Source: Phreatobacter sp.
Lineage (GTDB): Bacteria; Pseudomonadota; Alphaproteobacteria; Rhizobiales; Phreatobacteraceae
DNA: 64,000 bases
Assembly (NCBI RefSeq): GCF_016793595.1
Contig: NZ_JAEULY010000004.1
Span: forward strand, 248,001-312,000
Reading direction: 5' to 3'
Under the pieces are notes generated by a model. The model was not told the origin of the DNA. It ran no database searches and was given only the letters and a program-made list of their open reading frames with translations. The position numbers were made by a program, and so were the translations under genes. Shown here in pieces: positions 49,023-58,070 of the stretch. Position 1 is the stretch's first letter, and each line of letters opens with the position of its first letter.

Positions 49023-49109
49023 TGCTGTTCCTCACAATTCGATTCAGGTCCGCTGGGGCCGACCTGATGATCTGATTCAACTTGGGCATACCGGCCCAAG
49101 TCCCTGACG

Positions 49110-50696
49110 TCAGAATCCTTTTGCCCGACGAAGCGCCGCGGCGATCCCGCTGCCGTCGAAGGCGCGCCAGCGCGCCGCGAGATGACCATCGGGCCTGAGC
49201 AGGAAGACCGCGCCGGGCGTCGCGTCGAAACGGGCCGCGAACAGCCCCTCGGCATCGTGGAAATCACGACACGCCATCAGCATGGCGCAGCCCGCGACCG
49301 GCTCCGGCGCTTCGCCGGTGACGATCAGCGTGAACCGGGCGTCCACCAGCTCGCTGAGATAGCCCCTGCCGCCGTCAGGCCGCTCCACCGGCACGTCCGG
49401 CACCGGCGCGCCGAGGCGGGCCGTGCCGGCCCATTCCGCCCCGTCCGGCGTCGATAGCGGCGTGTCGTAGGTCGACGGCACGGACAGGCGGCCGGAATTG
49501 ACCATGCGCTTGGCGAAGCCGGTCCCGGCGGCAAGCGCGAGCACGGCATCGCGCAGCCGCACCTCGCCCGGCGAGGGCGGCGCGATGAAGTCGGTGGCGC
49601 GGGTCGAGTTCATGATGTTCTCGTCGGCCGCCGCGCCGCGCTCCAGATCATAGGTCGCGATGAGGCCCGGCCCGGCCTCGCCCTTCAGGACCAGAGCCAG
49701 CTTCCAGGCGAGGTTCTCCGCGTCCTGCACGCCGGAATTGGCGCCGCGTGCGCCGAAGGGCGAGACCTGATGGGCGGCGTCGCCCGCGAAGATGACGCGG
49801 CCATGGGTGAAGCGTTCGAGCCGGCGGCATTGGAATGTGTAGACCGACACCCATTCGAGCGCGAAATTGTCGTGGCCCAGCATGCGCCGGATGCGCGGCA
49901 CGACATTCTCGGGCCGCTTCTCGACCTCGGCATCGGCGTCGCGGCCAAGCTGGAGGTCGATGCGCCAGACATCGTCAGGCTGCTTGTGCAAAAGCGCCGA
50001 CTGTCCCGCATGGAACGGCGGCTGGAACCAGAACCAGCGCTCGGTCGGGAAGTCGGCGGTCATTTTCACGTCGGCGATGAGGAAGCGGTCGTCGAAGACC
50101 TCGCCCGCGAAGTCGAGGCCCATCAGCGCGCGGATGGGCGAGCGCGAGCCGTCGCAGGCGATCACCCAGTCGGCGGCCAGCGCATAGGGACCGTCCGGTG
50201 TCTCGATGGTCAGGCGCGCGCCATCAGCGTCCCGCGCGATGCCCGTGACCTTGTTCCGCCAGCGCATGTCGATGAGGTCGGACAACTCGCCCGCGCGCGC
50301 CGCCAGCGCCGCCTCGACATAATATTGCTGGATGTTGATGAAGGCCGGCATCTTGTGGCCGGTCTCGGGCAAGAGGTCGAAATCGTAGAGTTCGCGGTCG
50401 CCGAGGAACACCCGCCCCCGCTTCCACGTCACGCCCCTGGCGACCAGTTCGTCACCCGGGCCGAGGCGGTCGAAAATCTCCAGCGTCCGTTTGGCGAAGC
50501 AGATGGCGCGGCTGCCCTCGCCAATCCGGTCGGCATCGTCGAGCAGGACGACGCGAACACCCGCCAGCGCAAGGTCGATGGCGACCGACAGGCCGACCGG
50601 CCCGGCGCCGACCACGACGACGGCATGGCGCGCGGCCTCCGCCCGATCCTGGTCAGGCGACCGGCGGTAGGCGAACTGGAACCTCGGCGCGTCCAA
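49110..50696 (-). CDS. FAD-dependent aromatic monooxygenase (PheA/TfdB type)
   Basis: A 528-residue flavin hydroxylase: VVVGAGPVGLSVAIDLALAGVRVVLLDD (FAD-binding GxGxxG), WVIACDGSRSPIR (DG motif), and VIFAGDAAHQVSPFGARGANSGVQDAENLAWKLALVL (GD motif), with a C-terminal thioredoxin-like part. It hydroxylates phenol- or hydroxybenzoate-like rings with NAD(P)H. The exact substrate is unknown. A large palindrome 20 bases upstream suggests repression by a dimeric regulator. Confidence 0.92.
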   Translation of the reverse strand: MDAPRFQFAYRRSPDQDRAEAARHAVVVVGAGPVGLSVAIDLALAGVRVVLLDDADRIGEGSRAICFAKRTLEIFDRLGPGDELVARGVTWKRGRVFLGDRELYDFDLLPETGHKMPAFINIQQYYVEAALAARAGELSDLIDMRWRNKVTGIARDADGARLTIETPDGPYALAADWVIACDGSRSPIRALMGLDFAGEVFDDRFLIADVKMTADFPTERWFWFQPPFHAGQSALLHKQPDDVWRIDLQLGRDADAEVEKRPENVVPRIRRMLGHDNFALEWVSVYTFQCRRLERFTHGRVIFAGDAAHQVSPFGARGANSGVQDAENLAWKLALVLKGEAGPGLIATYDLERGAAADENIMNSTRATDFIAPPSPGEVRLRDAVLALAAGTGFAKRMVNSGRLSVPSTYDTPLSTPDGAEWAGTARLGAPVPDVPVERPDGGRGYLSELVDARFTLIVTGEAPEPVAGCAMLMACRDFHDAEGLFAARFDATPGAVFLLRPDGHLAARWRAFDGSGIAAALRRAKGF

Positions 50697-50716
50697 GGGC
50701 GGCTCCCGGAATATCG

Positions 50717-50738
50717 ATTGGTTGCATTTGCAACCAAT
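50717..50738. promoter_or_regulatory. 22-bp palindromic operator upstream of the monooxygenase
   Basis: Arms ATTGGTTGCA (50717-50726) and TGCAACCAAT (50729-50738) are perfectly complementary around two T bases. It ends 20 bases upstream of the monooxygenase ATG on the minus strand. The TTGCA-TT-TGCAA centre resembles sites of MarR-type repressors of aromatic catabolism. No MarR gene is adjacent; the only one in the window is ldtR, far away. Confidence 0.75.
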
Positions 50739-50777
50739 TCCTTCTGCCCTATTGGCCGGGCAGCGTCCAGACGGCCG

Positions 50778-51092
50778 TCAGGACTGGCTGCGGACAACGG
50801 CGGCGGCGGTCTTGAAGAAGGCGCTGGCCGCCCGCGACATCATATAGAAGACGATCAGCGCGATGACGAACTCCAGCCCGCGTCCCCGCTTCCAGAGATA
50901 GCCGTAGAAGCCCCAGGAGATCAGCGGCCAGCGCTCGGCATAGGGCGCAAGGCCGCGCGACCAGGGTCTGAGCAGGAAGGCGCGTTCGGGAAGATTGAGG
51001 TCGGCGGCGACCCAGCGCGGCCAGAACGAGACGAGCCAGAGGCCGGACGCGATCAGCGCCAGCCAGACGAGAAGGTGGGTCAGGAAGTCCAT
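50778..51092 (-). CDS. Small membrane protein, unknown
   Basis: A 104-residue protein, MDFLTHLLVWLALIASGLWLVSFWPRW..., with one clear N-terminal helix and a second near FVIALIVFYMMSRAASAFF. The middle has PERAFLLRPWSRGLAPYAERWPLISWGFYGYLWKRGRG. No family was recognised. It follows the DUF2865 gene by 33 bases on the same strand. Confidence 0.7.
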   Translation of the reverse strand: MDFLTHLLVWLALIASGLWLVSFWPRWVAADLNLPERAFLLRPWSRGLAPYAERWPLISWGFYGYLWKRGRGLEFVIALIVFYMMSRAASAFFKTAAAVVRSQS

Positions 51093-51125
51093 TGGGGGGC
51101 CGGCAGGTCAGGGATCGAGGAATTG

Positions 51126-52535
51126 TCAGCCGCCGCTCGGCGCGACCGGCGCATCGGCGCGCGGCGCGAGCAGCGGCCCGATGATCCGCACCGGACGCCG
51201 CTCCAATTCGAGCGGCGCTTCGTCGGCCGGCGGTTCTGTTGCCGGCTCGGCGGCGGGCGCGGCTCCACGGATTTCCGCCGCCTCCGCCGCCGGGGCCGGG
51301 CGAATGCGGCCGTCGAGCCCGATCGTGCCGCGCGGGCGGCCGTCGGAGGCGCGCGAGCGATCGGCCCTGCCCTGCCGCTCGGCCTCGCGGCGCGCGCGCT
51401 CCGCTGCGGCGAACTCCTCGCGGGCGGCCTGCCGCTGCCCCGCGGGCATGGAAAGCAGCCGCGCCTGCTCGGCGGAGATCACCTGATCGCCTGTCCTCAG
51501 CGTCGGATCCTGCCGGTGCGAGAAGGCTTCGGCCCATGAACCGTTGCGCGGCCGGCAGGTGCAGGCCGCGTCGAAACGCTGGCGAAAGCGCAGGGCATTG
51601 GGCAGCGCCGTGTAGGGGCTGCCGCTCATCGACACTGCATTCTCGATCTGGTCGTCGCGCATCCGGTAGAGCGCGACCTCGGCGCCCGGGCACTGCATCT
51701 GGCACATCTCCTCCTGACCGAGCGTCGCGCCGGGGCGGGCGGAGGAGGTCATGGGGAAGAAAGCACCGTCGCAGAGGCGCACGCAGACCGCGCGGTGGCC
51801 GACATTGCGCGGCCGCTGTTCGCCATCCGGATCCTCCGGGCGGAGCGTTTCCTCCGGCACCGGCTCGACATAGTTCGGTTCGCCGCGCGCGGGCTCGCGG
51901 CGCGCGCCGAAGAGATGCTCGATAAAGCCGCCGAAGCCCGCCGACGGCTCGGCGCGATAGGCCGCCTGCGGCCGACCGTAATCCGGCGTCCGGTATTCGC
52001 GCCCCGGCTGCGCCTGGCGCGTATCGGAGCCGCCGCCGCGACAGCCATTGGCGTCGAAGGCGGCGAGCAGGCGCGCGCGCTGCTGGGCCCGTCCGGCCGT
52101 CTCCATGCCGCCACCGCCCGCCTGAGCCTCCAGCTGCGCGAGGTTGGCGCGCATCTGCCGGATGCGCCCGTCGAGAGCCGAGCACTGGCCGCTCTGGAAG
52201 AAACCGCCGCAGCCGGCGGCCTGATAGCGACCCTGGGCCGTCGCGATCTCGGCGCGCTGGCGCTGCGCGGCCACCGCAAAGCGCCGATTGGTTCCACCGC
52301 CGGACGGCGCGGAATCGAGCCTGGCGATCTGGGCGCGGATCTGGCCGCAGATGCCGCCGGCCTGCGCCCATGCGGAATCGGGCGCGATGGAAGCTGCCGC
52401 GCCGCCGAGCGTCGCGAGCAGAACCGCCGCCAATTGCCGCCCGAGCGCCGGAAAAGCCACCATTCCTCCCGCCAATACCATCAGGCGCGACACTATCCGT
52501 GCGCGCCTGACCGCCAGTTGATCAAGCCCCGTCAT
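51126..52535 (-). CDS. DUF2865 family exported protein
   Basis: A 469-residue protein with an N-terminal membrane or signal segment (LAAVLLATLGGAAASIAPDSAWAQ), then ICGQIRAQIARLDSAPSGGG, cysteine-bearing segments QAAGCGGFF and SGQCSALDGRIRQM, and the DUF2865 core CVRLCDGAFFPMTSSARP...CQMQCPGAEVALYRM. It ends in a disordered Pro/Ala/Glu/Arg-rich tail. The role is unknown; the family is common in Rhizobiales. ATG 52535 was chosen as the nearest start before the signal; the first residues are Arg-rich. Confidence 0.85.
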   Translation of the reverse strand: MTGLDQLAVRRARIVSRLMVLAGGMVAFPALGRQLAAVLLATLGGAAASIAPDSAWAQAGGICGQIRAQIARLDSAPSGGGTNRRFAVAAQRQRAEIATAQGRYQAAGCGGFFQSGQCSALDGRIRQMRANLAQLEAQAGGGGMETAGRAQQRARLLAAFDANGCRGGGSDTRQAQPGREYRTPDYGRPQAAYRAEPSAGFGGFIEHLFGARREPARGEPNYVEPVPEETLRPEDPDGEQRPRNVGHRAVCVRLCDGAFFPMTSSARPGATLGQEEMCQMQCPGAEVALYRMRDDQIENAVSMSGSPYTALPNALRFRQRFDAACTCRPRNGSWAEAFSHRQDPTLRTGDQVISAEQARLLSMPAGQRQAAREEFAAAERARREAERQGRADRSRASDGRPRGTIGLDGRIRPAPAAEAAEIRGAAPAAEPATEPPADEAPLELERRPVRIIGPLLAPRADAPVAPSGG

Positions 52536-52713
52536 GGTGAACAAGGGGTAAAGACCGCGGCTCTTTTCGGGCCGCGACGATGCGCCGGAGGGGATGCGGC
52601 CGAACGCCACGCCCGCCGGACACGCCGCCCATGCATGCGTGCTGCCGTGCAGCATCCGCTTGACTCGTGCAAGCCTGCGGCGAACCATCGCCCATCACTT
52701 CTTCGAGGTTGCC

Positions 52714-53664
52714 ATGTCGTCCGCCCCAGCCAAACTCCTCACCGGCTCCTTTGTCGCGCTGGTCACGCCTTTCGACCGCACCGGCGCGGTCGATTTCGGC
52801 GCCTTCCGCGAACTGCTCGCCTTCCACCGCGAAAACGGCACCGGCGCCATCCTGATCATGGGCTCGACCGGCGAGACCTCGCTGCTTTCCCCCGAGGAGA
52901 AGAAGGCGATCATCGTCGAGACCGCGAAGATGAAGACGGCTGATATGCCGATCTTCTACGGCCTGACCGGCAACAACACCGACACGACCATCGCCAATGT
53001 GAAATTCGCCAAGGATGCGGGCGCGGATGGCGGCATCCTCGCGGCACCGGCCTATATCTGCGGCTCGGAGAGCGACATCGAGCGGTTTTTCCTCGACGTG
53101 GCAGATGCCACCGACCTGCCCCTCGGCATCTACAACAACCCGCCGCGGGTGAAGACGGACCTCCACTGGGACAACCTGATCCGCATCTTCAAGCATCCGA
53201 ACTACGTGGTTCACAAGGAATCGACGACGCGGGTCGGCCAGGTGGCGCAGATCCTCGCGGCGCGCACCGACGTCTCGGTCATGTGCTGCGACAGCCCCAA
53301 TCTCGGCCTCGTCGTGCCGACCATGAGCCTTGGCGGACATGGCACCGCCAACATGACCGGCAATCTCGCCCCGGCGGAGCTTGCGACCATTTCCAAGCCC
53401 TGGACGAGCTACGCCGAGGCCGAAGGCTTCAAAAACGCCTATCTCGGGCTGCTGCCGTTGCTCCACTACACCTACTCGGCCATCAACCCGGTGGCGGTGA
53501 AGAGCCTGATGAAGGCGGTCGGCCTGCCGGTCGGCGACCTGCGCCGGCCGCTGACGAACCTTGAGGGCGAGGCGCTGGCCAAGGGCGTGCGCGTCATCCA
53601 GGAGCTCGGCCTCGACAAGCGCTACGGCTATCGCATCAAGCCCGTCTCGGCGATCGCCGCCTGA
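52714..53664 (+). CDS. Dihydrodipicolinate synthase/N-acetylneuraminate lyase family protein
   Basis: A 316-residue TIM-barrel Schiff-base aldolase: GSTGETSLLSPEEKKAII, the IYNNPPRVKTDL segment with conserved Tyr, and HKESTT with the Schiff-base lysine. It has the fold of DapA, but the GSTGE and catabolic neighbours suggest it is a keto-acid lyase rather than the lysine-pathway enzyme. ATG 52714 begins the conserved sequence. It is followed 11 bases later by the Bug gene. Confidence 0.88.
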   Translation: MSSAPAKLLTGSFVALVTPFDRTGAVDFGAFRELLAFHRENGTGAILIMGSTGETSLLSPEEKKAIIVETAKMKTADMPIFYGLTGNNTDTTIANVKFAKDAGADGGILAAPAYICGSESDIERFFLDVADATDLPLGIYNNPPRVKTDLHWDNLIRIFKHPNYVVHKESTTRVGQVAQILAARTDVSVMCCDSPNLGLVVPTMSLGGHGTANMTGNLAPAELATISKPWTSYAEAEGFKNAYLGLLPLLHYTYSAINPVAVKSLMKAVGLPVGDLRRPLTNLEGEALAKGVRVIQELGLDKRYGYRIKPVSAIAA

Positions 53665-53675
53665 AGGAGCATTCC

Positions 53676-54644
53676 ATGGACCGCCGTCTTTTCCTCGCGG
53701 GCGCGGGCGCGCTCGCAGCCTCCACGCGCGCGGGCGCGCAGGGCGCCTTCCCTTCCCGCGGCATCACCATGACGGTGCCGCATGCGCCGGGCGGGCCGGT
53801 CGACTCGGTCGCGCGGCTGGTGGCGCAAGGGCTGGAGCGCGAGCTGCGCCAGAGCGTCGTGGTCGAAAACCGCGCCGGCGCGTCGGGCGTGGTCGGGGCG
53901 GGCTACATCGCCAAGCAGCCGCCGGACGGCTATTCGCTCTATTTCAACGCCTCGATCCACATCGTGAACCCGCTGACGCGCAAGGAGCCGGCCGGCTTCG
54001 ACGCGATCAAGGACTTCACGCCGATCTTCAAGGTGGCGCGCGGGCCGGTGGTGTTTTCGGTGCCTGCCTCGCTCGGCGTCAACACGCTGGCCGAGTTCAT
54101 CGCCAAGGCGAAGGCCGAGCCGGACAAGATGAACTTCGCCGTCTCCGGCTTCGGTTCGGCCGGCCACATGTCAACGGAGCTGTTCCGCCTGCGTTCCGGC
54201 GTGAAGCTGCCGCTGGTGCTCTACCGCGGTGGCGGACCGGCCGTGAACGACCTCGTCGCCGGCCACGTCTCGGCCTTCCTCGACCCGATCCTCTCGGCGC
54301 TGCCGCAGATCCGTGGCGGCCGGGTCAAGGCGCTGGCGATCGGCGCGAAGACACGCAGCCCCCACCTGCCGGATGTCCCGACTTTCGCCGAGCTCGGCTT
54401 TCCCGGCATCGACCTCGACACCTGGTACGGCGTCTGGGGCCCGGCCGGCATGCCGGCGCCGGTGATCGCCACGCTGGAGGACGGCATCCGCAAGGTCGCG
54501 ATGTCCGATGCGTTCAAGGGCCGCCTCGGCGATCTCGGCTTCGAGCCGGAGGCGCTGAACTCGGCCGAGTTCTCCCGCTTCATCGACACCGAATATGCCC
54601 GTTACGTGGCGCTGGTGAAGGAAGCCGGCATCGAGCCGCAATAG
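53676..54644 (+). CDS. Bug-family substrate-binding protein
   Basis: A 322-residue exported protein starting MDRRLFLAGAGALAASTRAGAQG, with a twin-Arg-like signal, and the Bug pattern VVENRAGASGVVGAGYIAKQPPDGYSLYFN. It captures a small anionic ligand in the periplasm. No membrane subunits are present. It is the second Bug protein in the window; both lie beside catabolic enzymes. Confidence 0.92.
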   Translation: MDRRLFLAGAGALAASTRAGAQGAFPSRGITMTVPHAPGGPVDSVARLVAQGLERELRQSVVVENRAGASGVVGAGYIAKQPPDGYSLYFNASIHIVNPLTRKEPAGFDAIKDFTPIFKVARGPVVFSVPASLGVNTLAEFIAKAKAEPDKMNFAVSGFGSAGHMSTELFRLRSGVKLPLVLYRGGGPAVNDLVAGHVSAFLDPILSALPQIRGGRVKALAIGAKTRSPHLPDVPTFAELGFPGIDLDTWYGVWGPAGMPAPVIATLEDGIRKVAMSDAFKGRLGDLGFEPEALNSAEFSRFIDTEYARYVALVKEAGIEPQ

Positions 54645-54658
54645 GGACGCCCCTTCGC

Positions 54659-54704
54659 TACGAAACATTCGTATCGTTCCTGATAATGTGAAACAGGTGT
54701 TTCA
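54659..54704 (+). promoter_or_regulatory. Two palindromes upstream of the RpiR gene
   Basis: TACGAA-ACA-TTCGTA (54659-54673) and TGAAACA-GG-TGTTTCA (54689-54704) are both perfect dyads. The second has the TGAAA...TTTCA form typical of RpiR/MurR-family operators. A possible minus-10, GATAAT (54682-54687), lies between them, so binding would cover the promoter and imply autoregulation. Confidence 0.65.
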
Positions 54705-54734
54705 TTCTGCCGCGAGCCTGCTAGCTTGCTGCGC

Positions 54735-55634
54735 ATGGATCAGGCGACGCTCAGCGACAGACTGGCGGCAAGCTTCGACGACCTGCCGGAACAGCTTCGG
54801 CAGGCGGCGCGGTGGGTGCTGGATCATCCGGCCGATGTCGCGCTCCTGACGACACGCGAGCAGGCGCGTCGCGCCGGGCTCATGCCGGCGACCCTGACCC
54901 GCCTCGCCCAGCGGCTGGGCCTGTCCGGCTACGAGGAACTGCGGCGGCTGTTCGCCGTGTCGATCCGGCACCGGCCCGAGAGCTTCCATGGCCGGGCCGC
55001 CGAACTCATCGCGCGACGCGACGAAGAGGGTGACGCGGCGCTCGCCCAGGACATGTTCGCGGCGTTGCGCGACCATCTCGGCGCCTTGTCGAGCCCGGAT
55101 TCCATCGCGAGGCTCGAGCGGGCGGCGGAGCTCATCGCGGGTGCCGACAGGGTCATCTGCTTCGGCCTGCGCTCGGCCTTTCCCGCCGCCTTCATGCTCG
55201 ACTATGTGCGCCAGCTCATCGGCGAGGCCTCGGTGCTCGCCGACGCCGCCGGCGGGCGCGGCATCGATGCCCTGCGGGAGACGGGTCCGGGCGACGTGCT
55301 GTTCTGCGTCTCGGTGAACCCCTATACGCGGCTGACCGTGCAGGCCGCGAAGTTCGCCAAAGCCCGCGGAGCGCGGGTGGCCGCCGTCACCGACAGCGCC
55401 CTGTCGCCGCTGGCCAAGCTCGCCGACGCCGTCGTTCTGGCTCGGACCGAGACGCCGTCCTTCTTCCACACGATGACGCCGGCTTTCGCGGCGGTCGAAT
55501 GTCTCGGCGCGCTGGTCGCGGCGCGGCGCGGCCAGCCCGCTCTCGACGCGCTGGCGGCCAGCGAGACCCAGCTCGCCGCCTTCGACACCTATCTGCTTCC
55601 CCCCTCCCGCTCATCCGGACGACGCAAGCCATGA
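54735..55634 (+). CDS. MurR/RpiR family transcriptional regulator
   Basis: A 299-residue protein: N-terminal helix-turn-helix (DDLPEQLRQAARWVLDHPADVALLTTREQARRAGLMPATLTRLAQRLGLSGYEELRRLF) and C-terminal SIS sugar-binding domain (RVICFGLRSAFPAAFMLDYVRQL...GDVLFCVSVNPYTRLTVQAAKFAKARGARVAAVTDS). ATG 54735 is preferred; TTG 54726 is possible. The stop overlaps the aminotransferase start (ATGA), so regulator and enzyme are coupled. Confidence 0.92.
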   Translation: MDQATLSDRLAASFDDLPEQLRQAARWVLDHPADVALLTTREQARRAGLMPATLTRLAQRLGLSGYEELRRLFAVSIRHRPESFHGRAAELIARRDEEGDAALAQDMFAALRDHLGALSSPDSIARLERAAELIAGADRVICFGLRSAFPAAFMLDYVRQLIGEASVLADAAGGRGIDALRETGPGDVLFCVSVNPYTRLTVQAAKFAKARGARVAAVTDSALSPLAKLADAVVLARTETPSFFHTMTPAFAAVECLGALVAARRGQPALDALAASETQLAAFDTYLLPPSRSSGRRKP

Positions 55635-56962
55635 CGCGCATCCTTCACCGCTCCATCGCCCAGGACTATCCGACCGCCGTCAGCGGCAAGGGCGTCACCA
55701 TCAGGGATGCCGAGGGTCGCGACTACATCGACGCATCGGGCGGCGCGGCCGTCTCCTGCCTCGGACATTCCCATCCGGACGTGCTGGCGGCGATGCACGC
55801 CCAGCTCGACCAGCTCGCCTATGCCCATACGAGCTTCTTCACGACCAAGGTGGCCGAACAGCTCGGCGAGACGCTGATCGCCGACGCACCGGCCGGAATG
55901 GGCCATGTCTACTACGTCTCCGGCGGCTCGGAGGCGGTGGAGGCCGCGCTGAAGATGGCGCGCCAGTACTGCGTGGAAATCGGCCAGCCGCAGCGGACGA
56001 AATTCATCGCGCGGCGGCAGAGCTATCACGGCAACACGCTGGGGGCGCTCGCGGTCGGCGGCAACGAGTGGCGACGCAAGCAGTTCGCGCCGCTGCTGAT
56101 CGAGACGCACCACGTCTCCGCGCCCTTCGACTATCGGGGCCGGCGGGCCGACGAGAGCCCGGAGCAGTATGGCGAGCGGCTGGCGCAGGAGCTGGAGGCC
56201 GAGATCATCAGGCTCGGCCCGGACACGGTCATCGGCTTCATCGCCGAGACGGTGGGCGGCGCGACCGCCGGCTGCATCACCGCGCCGCCGGGTTATTTCA
56301 GGCGGGTGCGCGAGATCTGCGACCGGCACGGCGTCCTGCTGATCCTCGACGAGGTCATGTGCGGCATGGGCCGCACCGGCACCCTGCACGCCTGCACGCA
56401 GGAAGGCGTCGCGCCCGACCTGATGACTATTGCCAAGGGCCTCGGCGGCGGCTTTGCTCCCATCGGCGCGGTTCTGGTGGCAGACCGGGTATTCGATGCG
56501 TTCAGAAGCGGCTCCGGCATGTTCCAGCACGGCCATACCTATCTCGGCCATCCGCTGGCCTGCGCCGCGGCGCTCGCGGTGCAGACAGTGATCAAGCGCG
56601 ACAGCCTGCTGGACAATGTGAAGGCTCAGGGCGCGCATCTCGCCCGCCGCCTCAACGAGCGCTTCGGCAATCACCACCATGTCGGCGACATACGCGGACG
56701 CGGCCTGTTCCAGGCCATCGAACTGGTGGCCGATCGCGGCACGAAAGAAACCTTCGACCCGAAGCACAAGCTCAACGCCCGCATCAAGCGCGAGGCCATG
56801 GCGCGCGGCCTGATGGTCTATCCGATGGGCGGCACGGTCGACGGCGTCCACGGCGACCACGTGCTCATCGCGCCCCCCTTCATCGTCGATCATTCAACGA
56901 TCGACGTGATCGTCGACCGGCTGGCGGAGGCCGTCGATGCAAGCCTTCAGGACATCGCCTGA
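55631..56962 (+). CDS. Class III aminotransferase
   Basis: A 443-residue PLP enzyme: YIDASGGAAVSCLGHSHPDVLAAM, SGGSEAVEAALKMARQY, LLILDEVMCGMGRTGTLHA and the PLP lysine in LMTIAKGLGGGFAPIGAVL. Class III enzymes act on omega-amino acids, ornithine, or similar donors. The donor is not evident. It lies between the RpiR regulator and an amino-acid binding protein, so it probably degrades an imported amino compound. Confidence 0.93.
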   Translation: MTRILHRSIAQDYPTAVSGKGVTIRDAEGRDYIDASGGAAVSCLGHSHPDVLAAMHAQLDQLAYAHTSFFTTKVAEQLGETLIADAPAGMGHVYYVSGGSEAVEAALKMARQYCVEIGQPQRTKFIARRQSYHGNTLGALAVGGNEWRRKQFAPLLIETHHVSAPFDYRGRRADESPEQYGERLAQELEAEIIRLGPDTVIGFIAETVGGATAGCITAPPGYFRRVREICDRHGVLLILDEVMCGMGRTGTLHACTQEGVAPDLMTIAKGLGGGFAPIGAVLVADRVFDAFRSGSGMFQHGHTYLGHPLACAAALAVQTVIKRDSLLDNVKAQGAHLARRLNERFGNHHHVGDIRGRGLFQAIELVADRGTKETFDPKHKLNARIKREAMARGLMVYPMGGTVDGVHGDHVLIAPPFIVDHSTIDVIVDRLAEAVDASLQDIA

Positions 56963-56984
56963 ACAGTTCCAGAGGAGAACAATC

Positions 56985-58010
56985 ATGAAGAAAACAATCG
57001 CTGCGGCCCTGATCGGGCTTGCAGGTCTTGTGGCGGGAGCTGCCCAGGCGCAGACCGTCAACGTGCTGGACCGCATCAAGCAGCGCGGGTTCCTGACCTG
57101 CGGCGTCCATACCGGCCTTCCCGGCTTCGGTTATCAGAACGACCAGGGCCAGTGGCTCGGCCTCGACGTCGACCTCTGCCGCGCGGTGGCGGCGGCGATC
57201 TTCGACGACCCCACCAAGATCCGCTTCGTCCAGACCACCACGCCGACCCGGTTCATCGTGGTGCAGACCGGCGACGTCGACATGCTCTCCCGCAACGCCA
57301 CCTATACGATGGCGCGCGACACCGGCATGGGCATGGCCTGGCCGGTGATCAACTTCTTCGACGGGCAGGGCTTCATCGTCCGCAAGTCGCTGGGCGTCAC
57401 CTCGGTCAAGGGGCTCAACGGCGCGACCATCTGCGTCACGCAGGGCACGACGACCGAGCTGAATCTCGCGGACTATTTCCGCGCCAACAACCTCAAATAC
57501 GAGGTGGTCAGCTTCAAGACTAACGAGGAGGGCGTGAAGGCGTTCGAGGCAGGCCGCTGTGATTCGTTCACGACCGATTCCTCGGGCCTCGCGGCGGAGC
57601 GCCTGAAATTCGCCAATCCCAATGACTTCGTGATCCTGCCCGAGCTGATCTCGCGCGAGCCGCTCGGACCGGCGGTCCGGCGCGGCGACGAGAACTTCAC
57701 GGCCGTCGTCCGCTGGGCCCACTACGCCATGCTCAATGCCGAGGACATGGGCGTCACCCGCGCCAATGTCGATCAGTTGAAGGCATCCTCGACCAGCCCG
57801 GAAATCCGCCGGCTCCTGGGGCTCGACGGCAAGTTCGGCGAGGCGCTTGGCCTGCCCAACGACTGGGCCTACCGGATCATCAAGCATGTCGGCAATTACG
57901 GCGAGGTCTTCGACCGCAATGTCGGCGCCGGTTCGCGCCTTGGCCTGCCGCGCGGCCTCAACGCGCTGTGGAGCCAGGGCGGCCAGCAATATCCCTACCC
58001 GATCCGGTAA
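56985..58010 (+). CDS. Amino-acid ABC transporter substrate-binding protein (AapJ-like)
   Basis: A 341-residue periplasmic protein with signal MKKTIAAALIGLAGLVAGAAQAQ, then VLDRIKQRGFLTCGVHTGLPGFGY and WLGLDVDLCRAVAAAIFDD, ending GAGSRLGLPRGLNALW. Paralogous to the protein at 35791-36822 and likewise without permease or ATPase here. AGAGGAG precedes the ATG, 22 bases after the aminotransferase stop. It ends at a terminator. Confidence 0.93.
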   Translation: MKKTIAAALIGLAGLVAGAAQAQTVNVLDRIKQRGFLTCGVHTGLPGFGYQNDQGQWLGLDVDLCRAVAAAIFDDPTKIRFVQTTTPTRFIVVQTGDVDMLSRNATYTMARDTGMGMAWPVINFFDGQGFIVRKSLGVTSVKGLNGATICVTQGTTTELNLADYFRANNLKYEVVSFKTNEEGVKAFEAGRCDSFTTDSSGLAAERLKFANPNDFVILPELISREPLGPAVRRGDENFTAVVRWAHYAMLNAEDMGVTRANVDQLKASSTSPEIRRLLGLDGKFGEALGLPNDWAYRIIKHVGNYGEVFDRNVGAGSRLGLPRGLNALWSQGGQQYPYPIR

Positions 58011-58033
58011 GGGGCAAGCCGCAGCTATCAGGC

Positions 58034-58057
58034 ACGGACCGGAAGCGGTCCGTTCTT
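58034..58057 (+). terminator. Intrinsic terminator after the binding-protein gene
   Basis: A perfect 8-bp stem (58034-58041 with 58046-58053), GAAG loop, then TCTT. It lies 24 bases after the stop codon. Confidence 0.75.
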
Positions 58058-58070
58058 GACACCGACGACG

